Below, one piece after another: positions 35,335-43,816 of a stretch of 64,000 bases of DNA. A model generated the notes under the pieces. The model ran no database searches and had not been told where the DNA came from. It saw only the letters and a program-made list of their open reading frames with translations. A program made the translations under genes and the position numbers. Source of the stretch: UBA3839 sp963627995. GTDB taxonomy: Bacteria > Bacteroidota > Bacteroidia > Bacteroidales > Bacteroidaceae. The stretch is from assembly GCA_963627995.1 (NCBI GenBank), contig CAVGCV010000009.1, positions 7,580-71,579 on the forward strand, in the 5' to 3' direction. Position 1 is the first letter of the stretch. Each line of letters begins with the position of its first letter.

Positions 35335-35931
35335 ATGAAAGAAATCACCATTAACGCCCAAGTCCGCAAGGATTTCGGCAAGAAGGCAAGTCGCGACCAG
35401 CGCCGCGCTGGCAACGTGCCATGTGTCGTTTACGGAGTAGAGAAAGGCGCGGACGGGCTGCCCGTTGCAAAGTCCATTCTTGTCACCCAAAAGGAGTTGG
35501 CCAAGGTTCTCTACACGCCCAACGTCTATATCATCAACCTGGACATCGAGGGCGACAGCGTCAAGGTCATCCTGAAGGACTTGCAGAACGACTTCGTGAA
35601 AGACACGCCCGTCCATGTGGACTTCTACCAAATCACCGACGCGCCCATTGTCATGGAGATTCCCGTCAAGCTCAACGGACTGGCCGAGGGCGTGAAAGCC
35701 GGTGGCAAGCTCGCGCTCAACGTCCGCAAGCTCAAGGTGAAAGCCTCCTACACGGCATTCCCCGACACGCTCGACATCGATGTAAGCGCGCTCGGACTGG
35801 GCAAGTCTATGAAAGTCGGAGAACTCCACTTTGAGGGTCTCGAAATCATCACGTCCAAGGAAGTTGTCGTTTGCGCCGTCCGCATGACACGCGCTGCGCG
35901 CGCGGCTTCCGCCGAGGCTGCAGAGAAGTAA
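35335..35931 (+). CDS. rplY: 50S ribosomal protein L25/general stress protein Ctc
   Basis: A 198-residue long-form L25 (CTC), which binds 5S rRNA on the 50S subunit. The N-terminal L25 domain (RKDFGKKASRDQRRAGNVPC then VVYGVEKG) is followed by the beta-rich CTC C-terminal domain (about 100-180, PIVMEIPVKLNGLAEGVKAG and DIDVSALGLGKSMKVGELHF). A short Ala-rich tail ends it. It has a 120-base leader and ends 30 bases before a strong hairpin. Confidence 0.94.
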   Translation: MKEITINAQVRKDFGKKASRDQRRAGNVPCVVYGVEKGADGLPVAKSILVTQKELAKVLYTPNVYIINLDIEGDSVKVILKDLQNDFVKDTPVHVDFYQITDAPIVMEIPVKLNGLAEGVKAGGKLALNVRKLKVKASYTAFPDTLDIDVSALGLGKSMKVGELHFEGLEIITSKEVVVCAVRMTRAARAASAEAAEK

Positions 35932-35960
35932 TCTTGCGAGAGCTGCACCATCAATACCCA

Positions 35961-35999
35961 TAGAGGCCGAATTGCGGATGTTCCGTAATTCGGCCTCTA
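35961..35999 (+). terminator. Hairpin after the L25 gene
   Basis: 35961-35977 pairs with 35983-35999 (17 bp with one G-T pair; arm starts TAGAGGCCGAATT), loop 5 bases. It lies 30 bases after the stop and 104 bases before pth. Confidence 0.65.
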
Positions 36000-36102
36000 C
36001 CATCACAAGTGTTTCCAACAAGTCATGTGGTTAGACTCCATCCTCTCACTTCTTGGCAAGAAGTATGGGAAAAGACACGAAACACAAGACACAGACACCA
36101 GC

Positions 36103-36666
36103 ATGAAGTACCTAATCGTTGGGCTTGGCAATGTGGGTGACGAATACGAGGGGACGCGCCACAACATCGGTTTCCGCGTGGCAGACGCCCTGGCCATCAA
36201 AGCAAACGCCACGTTCGAGGACAAGCGCTACGGCTTTGTCGGAAAAGGGCGGACAAAGAACGCCGAGCTCGTCATCTTAAAGCCATCCACCTACATGAAC
36301 CTTAGCGGGAACGCCGTTCGCTACTGGATGCAGAAGGAGAACGTCCCTTTGGAGCGCGTGCTCATCGTGTGCGACGACCTCTCCCTGCCTTTCGGCAAAC
36401 TAAGGCTGCGGCCCGGAGGAAGCGACGGCGGACACAACGGGCTGAAGAACATCGCGCAAATGGTCGGAAGCCAGCAATACGCCCGCTTGCGGTTTGGTAT
36501 CGGCAACGAATTCCCGCGCGGGGGGCAGGTCGATTTCGTGCTGGGAAAATTCACAGACAGCGACTTGCAGACGATGGACGAGCGCGTCGCCACGGCCATC
36601 GACGCCGTCACCTCCTTCTGCCTGGCGGGCATTGACACTGCCATGAACCAGTTCAACAAGAAATAG
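36103..36666 (+). CDS. pth: Peptidyl-tRNA hydrolase
   Basis: A 187-residue enzyme freeing tRNA from stalled peptidyl-tRNA. The start ATG at 36103 (MKYLIVGLGN) is the family's N-terminus, although the frame is open 26 codons further. Asn10 and the catalytic His20 in GTRHNIGF, the CDDLSLPFGKLRLRPGG segment with the catalytic Asp, and GGHNGLKNI with its Asn are all intact. A terminator hairpin shared with the convergent S4 gene follows. Confidence 0.96.
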   Translation: MKYLIVGLGNVGDEYEGTRHNIGFRVADALAIKANATFEDKRYGFVGKGRTKNAELVILKPSTYMNLSGNAVRYWMQKENVPLERVLIVCDDLSLPFGKLRLRPGGSDGGHNGLKNIAQMVGSQQYARLRFGIGNEFPRGGQVDFVLGKFTDSDLQTMDERVATAIDAVTSFCLAGIDTAMNQFNKK

Positions 36667-36688
36667 GACGAGGAAGCTGTACATAAAA

Positions 36689-36723
36689 GGTCCGCCGGTA
36701 CGCACTGCACGTACCGGCGGGCC
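36689..36723. terminator. Convergent terminator between pth and the S4 gene
   Basis: GGTCCGCCGGTACG (36689-36702) pairs with CGTACCGGCGGGCC (36710-36723), loop 7, one G-T/A-C-type mismatch. TTTTTC follows on the plus strand, which makes it a good intrinsic terminator for pth. Confidence 0.8.
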
Positions 36724-36748
36724 TTTTTCTTTGGCCCTCCTTCTTCGC

Positions 36749-37177
36749 CTACTCGTCGTCGAACAGGGCGAAATCCTCCCCGTCGTCATCGTCGTCTTCA
36801 AGGAAGACGGGCACGATGAACTCATCCAAGTCGCGGCGGTCCTTTTTAGTCGGCCTGCCCATTCCCTTGGCGCGGTTCACGAATCCGCCAATGCGGTTCA
36901 TCTCCAGCAGGTCGTACTCCTGCTGGGGGGTCACATTCTCCAGCACCTCGGGAACGAGCTTAGCCCCCACCCTGTTCTGAATGGCTTTCAGCACCTTGAA
37001 CGAATAGGTCACAGGGGGCTTCCGCACCTGAACCACGTCGCCCTCCTTCAGCATGCGCGACGGCTTCATCTTCACGCCGCCCATCATCACCCGCCCATTC
37101 TTGCAGGCATCGGCCGCCACCGTGCGGGTCTTGAAGACGCGCGCCGCCCACAGCCACTTGTCCAACCTCGCCTCCAT
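36749..37177 (-). CDS. hslR: S4-domain RNA-binding protein (Hsp15-like)
   Basis: A 142-residue protein with an N-terminal S4 domain (ARLDKWLWAARVFKTRTVAA, then GRVMMGGVKMKPSRMLKEGD) and a basic centre, ending in an acidic low-complexity tail (EDDDDDGEDFALFDDE). Hsp15 proteins rescue 50S subunits carrying nascent chains. It starts 3 bases after the pepT stop and is likely co-transcribed with it. The symbol follows family resemblance. Confidence 0.85.
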   Translation of the reverse strand: MEARLDKWLWAARVFKTRTVAADACKNGRVMMGGVKMKPSRMLKEGDVVQVRKPPVTYSFKVLKAIQNRVGAKLVPEVLENVTPQQEYDLLEMNRIGGFVNRAKGMGRPTKKDRRDLDEFIVPVFLEDDDDDGEDFALFDDE

Positions 37178-37180
37178 GTC

Positions 37181-38431
37181 CTAAGCCTCCCCTGCTGCGT
37201 CCGTGTCCGGATAGTCCGTTTGCGCCGCAATCTTGCAGATGTTCACCACCGTCATCATGGCTTTCTCCAGGCTCTGAACCGGACAGAACTCATACGGGCC
37301 ATGGAAGTTGATGCCCCCCGCAAAGATGTTGGGGCAGGGCAGGCCGCGAAACGAGAGCTGCGCGCCGTCCGTTCCGCCGCGAATCGCGCGCACCACGGGC
37401 GTCATGCCCGCCTCCGCAATCGCCTGCTTCGCGATGTCGATGATGTACATCATCGGCTCCACCTTCTCGCGCATGTTGTAGTACTGGTCCTTCGTCTCGA
37501 CCGCCGCAACGTCCTCCCCGTACTTCTCGTTGATGGCGCGCACAGCATCGGCCACCACTTGCTTGCGCTGCTCAAACCGCCGCCGGTCGTGGTCGCGGAT
37601 GATGTAGGAAAGCGTGGCCTTCTCGCAATTGCCCGCCATGCCCGTCAAGTGGAAAAATCCCTCATACCCCTCTGTCTGCTCCGGGGTCTCGCGCTCGGGA
37701 AGCAGGCCTGCCAGTTCCGTGGCGATGCGCCCGGCGTTCAGCATCTTGCCCTTGGCATAGCCAGGATGCACACTGCGTCCCGTGATGGTAATCTTGGCAG
37801 AGGCGGCATTGAAATTCTCGAACTCAATCTCCCCCACCTCACTGCCGTCCATCGTGTAGGCAAACCGGCAGCCGAACTTCCCGACATCGAACTTGGCGGC
37901 GCCGAGGCCTATCTCCTCGTCGGGGTTGAAGCCCACGCGAATCTTGCCATGCTCCACCTCCGGATGCGCCATGAGATAGGCCATGGCCGTAACGATTTCC
38001 GCCACGCCCGCCTTGTCGTCCGCTCCCAGCAGCGTGTGGCCGTCCGTCACGACGAGGTCCTCGCCCACATGGTTGAGCAACTCCGGGAATTTCGACGGCG
38101 AGCTGACAATGCCCTCACTCAGCACGATGTCCCCTCCGTCATAGTTCTCCACGATGCGCGGCCGCACGTTCGCCCCCGAGCAGTCGGGGCTGGTGTCCAT
38201 ATGGGCGATGAAGCCGATGGTCGGCAGCGGCCTGCCGGTGTTGGCCGGAAGCGTGGCGTACACATAGCCCCACTCGTCCATCTCCACCTCCGTCATGCCA
38301 ATCGCCCGCAACTCGTCCCTCAAATACACGGCCAGACGCCGTTGCTTTTCCGTGCTGGGCGTTGTCCCCGTCTCTTCGCTCGACTGCGTGTCGAACGAAA
38401 CATACTTCAAGAACCTTTCAACAACTTCCAT
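37181..38431 (-). CDS. pepT: Peptidase T (tripeptide aminopeptidase)
   Basis: A 416-residue M20-family zinc aminopeptidase that releases the N-terminal residue of tripeptides. The start ATG at 38431 (MEVVERFLKYVSFDTQSSEE) matches the family; the open frame upstream overlaps the promoter. Metal and active-site motifs are present: IGFIAHMDTSPD, GADDKAGVAEI and NPDEEIGLGAAKFD. The dimerisation domain lies in the middle and GGTDGAQLSFRGLPCPN near the end. A perfect -7 box (38455-38462) is 24 bases upstream. Confidence 0.96.
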   Translation of the reverse strand: MEVVERFLKYVSFDTQSSEETGTTPSTEKQRRLAVYLRDELRAIGMTEVEMDEWGYVYATLPANTGRPLPTIGFIAHMDTSPDCSGANVRPRIVENYDGGDIVLSEGIVSSPSKFPELLNHVGEDLVVTDGHTLLGADDKAGVAEIVTAMAYLMAHPEVEHGKIRVGFNPDEEIGLGAAKFDVGKFGCRFAYTMDGSEVGEIEFENFNAASAKITITGRSVHPGYAKGKMLNAGRIATELAGLLPERETPEQTEGYEGFFHLTGMAGNCEKATLSYIIRDHDRRRFEQRKQVVADAVRAINEKYGEDVAAVETKDQYYNMREKVEPMMYIIDIAKQAIAEAGMTPVVRAIRGGTDGAQLSFRGLPCPNIFAGGINFHGPYEFCPVQSLEKAMMTVVNICKIAAQTDYPDTDAAGEA

Positions 38432-38454
38432 ACTGTTTTCCAATAAATTTCGTG

Positions 38455-38462
38455 CAAAGATA
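38455..38462 (-). promoter_or_regulatory. Bacteroidetes -7 box for pepT
   Basis: TATCTTTG on the minus strand, a perfect TAnnTTTG, 24 bases upstream of the pepT ATG. Confidence 0.55.
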
Positions 38463-38627
38463 GCGAATTTGGAGCAGGCATGGAACATTTATGAAAAAAC
38501 GCCGCAACATGGCCGAATCGCACTTCGCGCGCGTCCGTCTCTCCTACGGGGCTGCTTCTCCCTCCAATCAGCCAAAGCAAAAAGCGACGAGCAAACAACT
38601 GAATATCAACGTACTAACATCAACAAC

Positions 38628-38736
38628 AAAAACACTGCGGAGGGACGGCAACTCCTCCGCAGAGAAAAAGTTTTTCCTCTGCGGACGAAATTCCTTTCCT
38701 CTGCGGAGCGCGGGAATTTTCTCTGCGGACGTTTTT
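38628..38736. repeat. 110-bp palindromic intergenic element, copy 4
   Basis: Same family, in reverse orientation: starts AAAAACACTGCGGAG and ends CTCTGCGGACGTTTTT. It lies in the 521-base gap 38432-38952 between pepT and cca. Besides this the gap shows only the two promoters; its remaining GC-rich part looks noncoding. Confidence 0.85.
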
Positions 38737-38924
38737 GGCACACTGTTTCGGGGCCGAATACGCCACGCCCCCGTCCTGCGAGAAGAACCGGGAAAGCAAG
38801 CCGAGCGTCCAGCATTTCCCGCCTCCGGCAAGGGTGGCGGCACCGCGCACGCCCGCCAAAAGCTCATTCCGCGCAGGAAGGCACATTCGTCCGCCGACGT
38901 GGCAACGCTTTCGCATCTTTACCG

Positions 38925-38932
38925 TATCTTTG
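38925..38932 (+). promoter_or_regulatory. Bacteroidetes -7 box for cca
   Basis: TATCTTTG, a perfect TAnnTTTG, 20 bases upstream of the ATG at 38953. Confidence 0.6.
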
Positions 38933-38952
38933 CGCCGCAAAAAGCAAAGAGC

Positions 38953-40422
38953 ATGAAGATTCTGACAGACGAGGAGTTGAAAGCAAGCCTCTCACGGCCC
39001 GTGTTCCGGCTGATTTCCGAGGTGGCCGACGAGCTGGGCTACGAGTGCTATGTCATCGGCGGCTACGTTCGCGACCTGTTTCTCGAGCGTCCGTCGAAAG
39101 ACATCGACTGCGTGGTCGTGGGCAGCGGCGTGAAGATGGCGGAGGCGGTGGCGAAAAGGATGAGGGAAAAGCTCCGGCGCAAGGTGCACATTGCCGTCTA
39201 TGCCAATTTCGGGACTGCGCAAATACATTTCGCCAACGAGGAGATTGAGTTTGTCGGCGCGCGCAGGGAGAGCTACAGCCACGACTCGCGCAAGCCCGTG
39301 GTGGAGGACGGGACCTTGGAGGACGACCAGAACCGCCGCGACTTCACCATCAACGCCATGGCCCTGTGCCTCAACGGCGGGCGTTTCGGCGAGCTGGTCG
39401 ATCCGTTCTTCGGGGTAGAGGATTTGGAGGACGGCATCATCCGAACGCCGCTCGGCCCCGACATCACGTTCAGCGACGACCCCCTGCGCATGATGCGCTG
39501 CGTGCGGTTCGCCACCCAGCTGAACTTCTACATCGAGGAGGAAACGTTCAACGCCCTCTGCCGCAACGCCGAGCGCATCAAGATTGTCAGTGGCGAGCGC
39601 GTCATCGACGAGCTGAACAAAATCATGCTGTCAGGCCACCCGTCAAAAGGCCTCATCGACCTCGAGCGGTGCGGGCTGCTTGCCTTGATTTTCCCTGAGC
39701 TTTGCGCGCTCCAAGGAATCGAGACGATGAACGGGCGCGGGCACAAGGACAATTTCTACCATACGCTGGAAGTGCTGGAGAACGTGGTGGAGGCATCGGA
39801 GGGCAAGGCCTCGCTCTGGCTTCGCTGGGCGGCCCTGCTGCACGACATAGGGAAGCCGCGGAGCAAGCGGTGGGACGCAAAGCAGGGATGGACGTTCCAC
39901 AACCACGACTTTATCGGGCAGAAGATGGTTCCTGGCATCTTCCGCCGCCTGAAGCTCCCGCTGGACGAGCGCATGAAGTATGTGCAGAAGTTGGTGGGGC
40001 TGCACATGCGCCCCATCGTCATCGCGGACGACGAGGTGACGGACAGCGCGGTCCGGCGGCTGCTGTTCGATGCCGGCGACGACATCGGCGACCTCATGCA
40101 GCTCTGCGAAGCCGACATCACCTCGAAGAACGAACAGCGGAAGCAACGTTTCCTCAACAACTTCCGGACCGTACGGCGGAAGCTGGTGGAAATCGAGGAG
40201 AAGGACCGCATCCGCAACATGAGGATGCCCGTGAACGGCGAGGAAATCATGGAGCTGTTCCACCTCCCTCCCTGCCGGGAAATCGGCCTGCTGAAGGAAG
40301 CCATGAAGAACGCCATTCTCGACGGGCTGATTCCCAACGAACACGGGCCAGCCCGGCAGTTCATCCTGAAAGAGGCCGAGAAGCTGGGACTTGCGCCCGT
40401 CGCGCCCGGCCCGTCCGCCTGA
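38953..40422 (+). CDS. cca: CCA-adding tRNA nucleotidyltransferase with HD domain
   Basis: A 489-residue class II CCA-adding enzyme that builds or repairs the tRNA 3' end. Start ATG 38953 (MKILTDEELKASLS); the longer open frame upstream runs through a palindromic repeat. The catalytic head has GGYVRDLFLERPSKDIDCVV with the metal-binding DxD. RRDFTINAMAL and DDPLRMMRCVRFATQL recognise the nucleotide and fold. A C-terminal HD domain (LLHDIGKPR) is fused, as in many bacterial enzymes. A 20-bp hairpin separates it from the convergent aminotransferase. Confidence 0.96.
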   Translation: MKILTDEELKASLSRPVFRLISEVADELGYECYVIGGYVRDLFLERPSKDIDCVVVGSGVKMAEAVAKRMREKLRRKVHIAVYANFGTAQIHFANEEIEFVGARRESYSHDSRKPVVEDGTLEDDQNRRDFTINAMALCLNGGRFGELVDPFFGVEDLEDGIIRTPLGPDITFSDDPLRMMRCVRFATQLNFYIEEETFNALCRNAERIKIVSGERVIDELNKIMLSGHPSKGLIDLERCGLLALIFPELCALQGIETMNGRGHKDNFYHTLEVLENVVEASEGKASLWLRWAALLHDIGKPRSKRWDAKQGWTFHNHDFIGQKMVPGIFRRLKLPLDERMKYVQKLVGLHMRPIVIADDEVTDSAVRRLLFDAGDDIGDLMQLCEADITSKNEQRKQRFLNNFRTVRRKLVEIEEKDRIRNMRMPVNGEEIMELFHLPPCREIGLLKEAMKNAILDGLIPNEHGPARQFILKEAEKLGLAPVAPGPSA

Positions 40423-40463
40423 AGCGCAACCAGTCTCCCCCACAAGGGCCCGCTCTTGGATAC

Positions 40464-40517
40464 AGTAATCGGGAAAGGGAAAGCGTCCACATGGAGGCTT
40501 TCCCTTTCCCGATTACT
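40464..40517. terminator. Convergent hairpin between cca and the aminotransferase gene
   Basis: A perfect inverted repeat of 21 bp, 40464-40484 with 40497-40517 (arm AGTAATCGGGAAAGGGAA), 12-base loop. It sits between the two convergent stops. Confidence 0.7.
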
Positions 40518-40534
40518 TGTATAGGAACAAGGCC

Positions 40535-41728
40535 TTAATGCAACTGCGCCAGCACACGCTTGATGCGCGCCAGAGCCTCGACGATGTTCTCGTCGCTCGT
40601 GGCGTAGCTCATGCGGAAGCACTCTGGCGAGCCGAACGCATCGCCGCCCACAGTGGCCACGTGCCCCTTCTCCAGCAGGTACATGGCGAAGTCCGTGGAA
40701 TTGCTGATGGTGCGCTCGCCGTCGGTCTTCCCAAAATAGCTGGAACATTTCGGGAATAGGTAGAACGCGCCCTGCGGGTCGTTCACCTCCAGGCCGGGAA
40801 CGTCCTTTGCAAGCTTCACAATGAGGTTCTTGCGGCGCTCGAACGCCTGGCGCATTTCCTCCACGCACTCCTGCGGGCCATTCCACGCTGCCTCGGCAGC
40901 CTTCTGGCTCACGGAGCACGGGCCGCTGGTGTACTGCCCCTGCAGCTTGTTGCAGCCCTTGACAATCCACTCCGGCGCAGCGATGAACCCAATGCGCCAG
41001 CCCGTCATGGCGTATGCCTTGCTGACGCCGTTGATGACCACCACGCGCTCCTTGATGTCGTCGAACTCGGCCATCGACGCATGACGGCCAACATAGTTGA
41101 TGTGCTCATAAATCTCATCGGCAAGCACGATGACACGCTCGTGCTTCAGCAGCACGTCCTTGAGTTTCTCAAGCTCGCCCTTTGAATAGACCGAGCCCGT
41201 CGGGTTGGACGGGGAGCAAAGGATGATGGCGCGCGTGCGAGGCGTGATGGCAGCTTCCAGTTGCTCGGGCGTTATTTTGAAATCCTGCTCAATCTTGGCC
41301 TCCACATAAACGGGCGTGCCCTCGGCAAGCAGCACCATTTGCGGATAGCTCACCCAATAGGGCGCGGGGATAATGACCTCGTCGCCGGCATCCACCAGCG
41401 CCATGATGGCGTTGCAGACCGACTGCTTCGCTCCGTTCGACGTGAGAATCTGCGAAGGCTTGTAGTCCAAGCCGTTCTCGTTCTTCAGCTTCCTCACAAT
41501 GGCCTCTTTGAGCGACGGATAGCCCGGCACGGGGCTATACCGCGTCCAGTTGTCTTCCACGGCCTTGATGGCGGCAGCCTTGATGTGGTCGGGCGTGTTG
41601 AAGTCGGGCTCGCCGACACTCATGTTGATGACATCCACGCCCTGCGCCTTGAGCTCGCCGCTCTTCTGCGACATCGCCAGCGTAGCCGACGGGGCAAGCC
41701 GGTTGAGGCGTTCTGAAAGTTGTTCCAT
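40535..41728 (-). CDS. Aspartate aminotransferase-like class I PLP enzyme
   Basis: A 397-residue class I aminotransferase. SVGEPDFNTPDHIK in the N-terminal part, SNPTGSVYS, and the PLP-lysine block NGVSKAYAMTGWRIGF are all present. It resembles the AspB/AspC-type aspartate transaminases of Bacteroidetes. Substrate range cannot be fixed from sequence. It sits alone between cca and the YccA gene, with about 47 bases to the upstream gene's stop. Confidence 0.93.
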   Translation of the reverse strand: MEQLSERLNRLAPSATLAMSQKSGELKAQGVDVINMSVGEPDFNTPDHIKAAAIKAVEDNWTRYSPVPGYPSLKEAIVRKLKNENGLDYKPSQILTSNGAKQSVCNAIMALVDAGDEVIIPAPYWVSYPQMVLLAEGTPVYVEAKIEQDFKITPEQLEAAITPRTRAIILCSPSNPTGSVYSKGELEKLKDVLLKHERVIVLADEIYEHINYVGRHASMAEFDDIKERVVVINGVSKAYAMTGWRIGFIAAPEWIVKGCNKLQGQYTSGPCSVSQKAAEAAWNGPQECVEEMRQAFERRKNLIVKLAKDVPGLEVNDPQGAFYLFPKCSSYFGKTDGERTISNSTDFAMYLLEKGHVATVGGDAFGSPECFRMSYATSDENIVEALARIKRVLAQLH

Positions 41729-41775
41729 ATGAATTTGTTGTTGTTGATTGACAAAACAGGCAGGATTTGCCGCGC

Positions 41776-42519
41776 TTATTTTCTCCTGCCCAAGAAGCGC
41801 AAGAGATAGAGGAAAAGGTTCACGAAGTCGAGATAGAGCGAGAGCGCGCCCATCACAGCGGCTTTCTTCACCACATCGCCATCGCCTGCGGCGGCATACT
41901 CCTCCATCATGAGCTTGATGCGCTGCGCGTCGTAGGCCGTCAGCCCGACAAACACAAGCACGCCGACGATGGAGATGACAAGATCCAGCACCGTGCTCTT
42001 CAGAAACAGATTGACGACCGTCGCGACAACCACCCCAATCAGCACCATGAGGGAAAGTCCGCCCAGCTTCGACATGTCACGTTTCACAAACGTGCCAATC
42101 AAAGCCATGGTGCCAAAAGTCCCGGCCGTGATGAAGAATGTCGCCGTGATGGACGCCATCGTATAGAGCATGAAAATCGTTGCAAGCGTGGCCCCATTCA
42201 GGATAGAATAGAGGGCGAACATGCAGGCGGCGACAGGGTATGACATTTTCTGTATTCCAAGGCCAAGCCCGAATACCAGCCCGAGCTCGACGATTACAAG
42301 CCCCCAAAAGGCGACAGAATTTGCGAAAATCAGTTCGAGGAAAGCCGGCGACGAAGCCACATAGAAAGCCGTCAGCCCCGACACGGCCAACGCTCCCGCC
42401 ATCCACAGGTACACATTGCGCATGAGTTCTGCCGCCGTCGCTTCCGTCGCCACGAATCCGCGCGATTGGGACTCGTGCACCGGCCGATAGTCGCGCACGT
42501 AGTTTCCGTCAAAGTTCAT
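41776..42519 (-). CDS. Bax inhibitor-1/YccA family membrane protein
   Basis: A 247-residue protein with seven hydrophobic segments in the pattern of YccA/BI-1 (VYLWMAGALAVSGLTAFYV first, then helices to the C-terminal LDFVNLFLYLLRFLGRRK). These inner-membrane proteins act as proton-linked calcium leak channels or modulate FtsH. The stretch DFVNLFLYLLRFLG is diagnostic of the family. It is downstream of ribBA on the same strand (30 bases) with no terminator between. Confidence 0.92.
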   Translation of the reverse strand: MNFDGNYVRDYRPVHESQSRGFVATEATAAELMRNVYLWMAGALAVSGLTAFYVASSPAFLELIFANSVAFWGLVIVELGLVFGLGLGIQKMSYPVAACMFALYSILNGATLATIFMLYTMASITATFFITAGTFGTMALIGTFVKRDMSKLGGLSLMVLIGVVVATVVNLFLKSTVLDLVISIVGVLVFVGLTAYDAQRIKLMMEEYAAAGDGDVVKKAAVMGALSLYLDFVNLFLYLLRFLGRRK

Positions 42520-42548
42520 TGTAAGGAGTTTTGATTGGGTAATGGGAT

Positions 42549-43763
42549 TTACTTGTTAAAATGCAGGGTATGCCCCATGCGCTCCTGCTTCGTGTGCAGA
42601 TAGCGCTCGTTGTAAGGATTCGGGTTAATCTCAATCGGCACATTCTCCACAATCTCCAGCCCATAGCCCTCCAAGCCGACACGCTTCACAGGGTTGTTCG
42701 TTATCAGGCGAATCTTGCCTACGCCCAGCTCGCGCAGAATCTGCGCGCCCACGCCGTAATCACGGAGGTCGGGGTCGAAGCCCAGATGGATGTTCGCATC
42801 CACCGTGTCGTAGCCCTCCTCCTGCAGCTTGTAGGCGGCAATCTTGTTCATCAGCCCGATGCCGCGCCCCTCTTGCAGCAGGTAGACAACCACTCCCTTC
42901 CCCTCCTTTTCTATCATCTGCATGGAGCGATGGAGCTGGTCGCCGCAATCGCAACGCTGGCTGCCGAAGATGTCGCCCGTGGCGCACGACGAGTGCATGC
43001 GCACCAGCACGGGCTCGTCCCTTTTCCACGTGCCCTTGAACAGGGCGACGTGTTCCAGTCCATTGCATTTCTGGCGGAACGGGATGATGCGGAAATGCCC
43101 GTAGTCGGTCGGTAGGTCGGCTTCAGCGCCCTTCTCCACCAGCGACTCGCGCTGCAGGCGATAGGCAATCAAGTCGCGAATCTGAACGATTTTCAGTCCG
43201 AATTCCCCTGCTTTCCTCCTCAGTTCGGGCATGCGCGCCATCGTGCCGTCGGGGTTCAAGATTTCGATGAGTGCCGCCGCCGGATGCAGTCCGGCCAGCC
43301 GGGCGAGGTCGATGGACGCCTCCGTATGGCCAGCGCGCCGCAGCACGCCATTGTCCTGAGCATAGAGCGGACTGATGTGCCCCGGGCGGCCGAAGTCGGC
43401 TGGCTTCGTCTCGGGATTGGCCAAGGCCCTGATGGTTTCCGCGCGGTCGTGCGCCGACACGCCCGTCGTGCACCCCTCCAGCTTGTCCACCGTCACCGTG
43501 AATGGCGTCCCCAGCATCGACGTGTTTTCCTCCACCTGGTGCTGAAGCTCCAGCTCCTTGGCGCGCGAGATGGTAATCGGAGCGCACAGCACCCCCCTCC
43601 CCTCGCGCAACATGAAATTCACCTTCTCGGGCGTAATCATCTCCGCCGCCGTGATGAAGTCTCCCTCGTTTTCCCGGTCTTCGTCATCTACAACAATAAC
43701 AAACTTACCTTGTTTGAAGTCCTCCACGGCCTCCTCTATCGTTGCAAATTCTACTGTATCCAT
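42549..43763 (-). CDS. ribBA: Bifunctional DHBP synthase / GTP cyclohydrolase II
   Basis: A 404-residue fusion that starts both branches of riboflavin synthesis: 3,4-dihydroxy-2-butanone-4-phosphate from ribulose-5-phosphate (N-terminal half, DDEDRENEGDFITAAE) and formamidopyrimidine from GTP (C-terminal half, MHSSCATGDIFGSQRCDCGD with the zinc cysteines). The motif HISPLYAQDNGVLRRAGHTE lies between them. A perfect promoter (43782-43812) precedes it. The 53-base leader is too short for an FMN riboswitch. Confidence 0.96.
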   Translation of the reverse strand: MDTVEFATIEEAVEDFKQGKFVIVVDDEDRENEGDFITAAEMITPEKVNFMLREGRGVLCAPITISRAKELELQHQVEENTSMLGTPFTVTVDKLEGCTTGVSAHDRAETIRALANPETKPADFGRPGHISPLYAQDNGVLRRAGHTEASIDLARLAGLHPAAALIEILNPDGTMARMPELRRKAGEFGLKIVQIRDLIAYRLQRESLVEKGAEADLPTDYGHFRIIPFRQKCNGLEHVALFKGTWKRDEPVLVRMHSSCATGDIFGSQRCDCGDQLHRSMQMIEKEGKGVVVYLLQEGRGIGLMNKIAAYKLQEEGYDTVDANIHLGFDPDLRDYGVGAQILRELGVGKIRLITNNPVKRVGLEGYGLEIVENVPIEINPNPYNERYLHTKQERMGHTLHFNK

Positions 43764-43781
43764 ATCTTTTTATCTTGTCTG

Positions 43782-43812
43782 CAAAGTTATCAAATTCTCG
43801 CATTGCTGCAAA
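43782..43812 (-). promoter_or_regulatory. Complete Bacteroidetes promoter for ribBA
   Basis: On the minus strand a TTTG (43809-43812), then 19 bases, then TAACTTTG (43782-43789): the full consensus TTTG-N19-TAnnTTTG. It overlaps the 3' end region of the permease gene ending at 43817. Confidence 0.75.
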
Positions 43813-43816
43813 ATTT

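Noticed and set aside
38491..38952. N-terminal extension of cca
   Set aside because: Runs through a palindromic element and the promoter; the family N-terminus starts at 38953.
43764..43816. Possible FMN riboswitch before ribBA
   Set aside because: The leader is at most 53 bases and shows no conserved FMN-element pairing.
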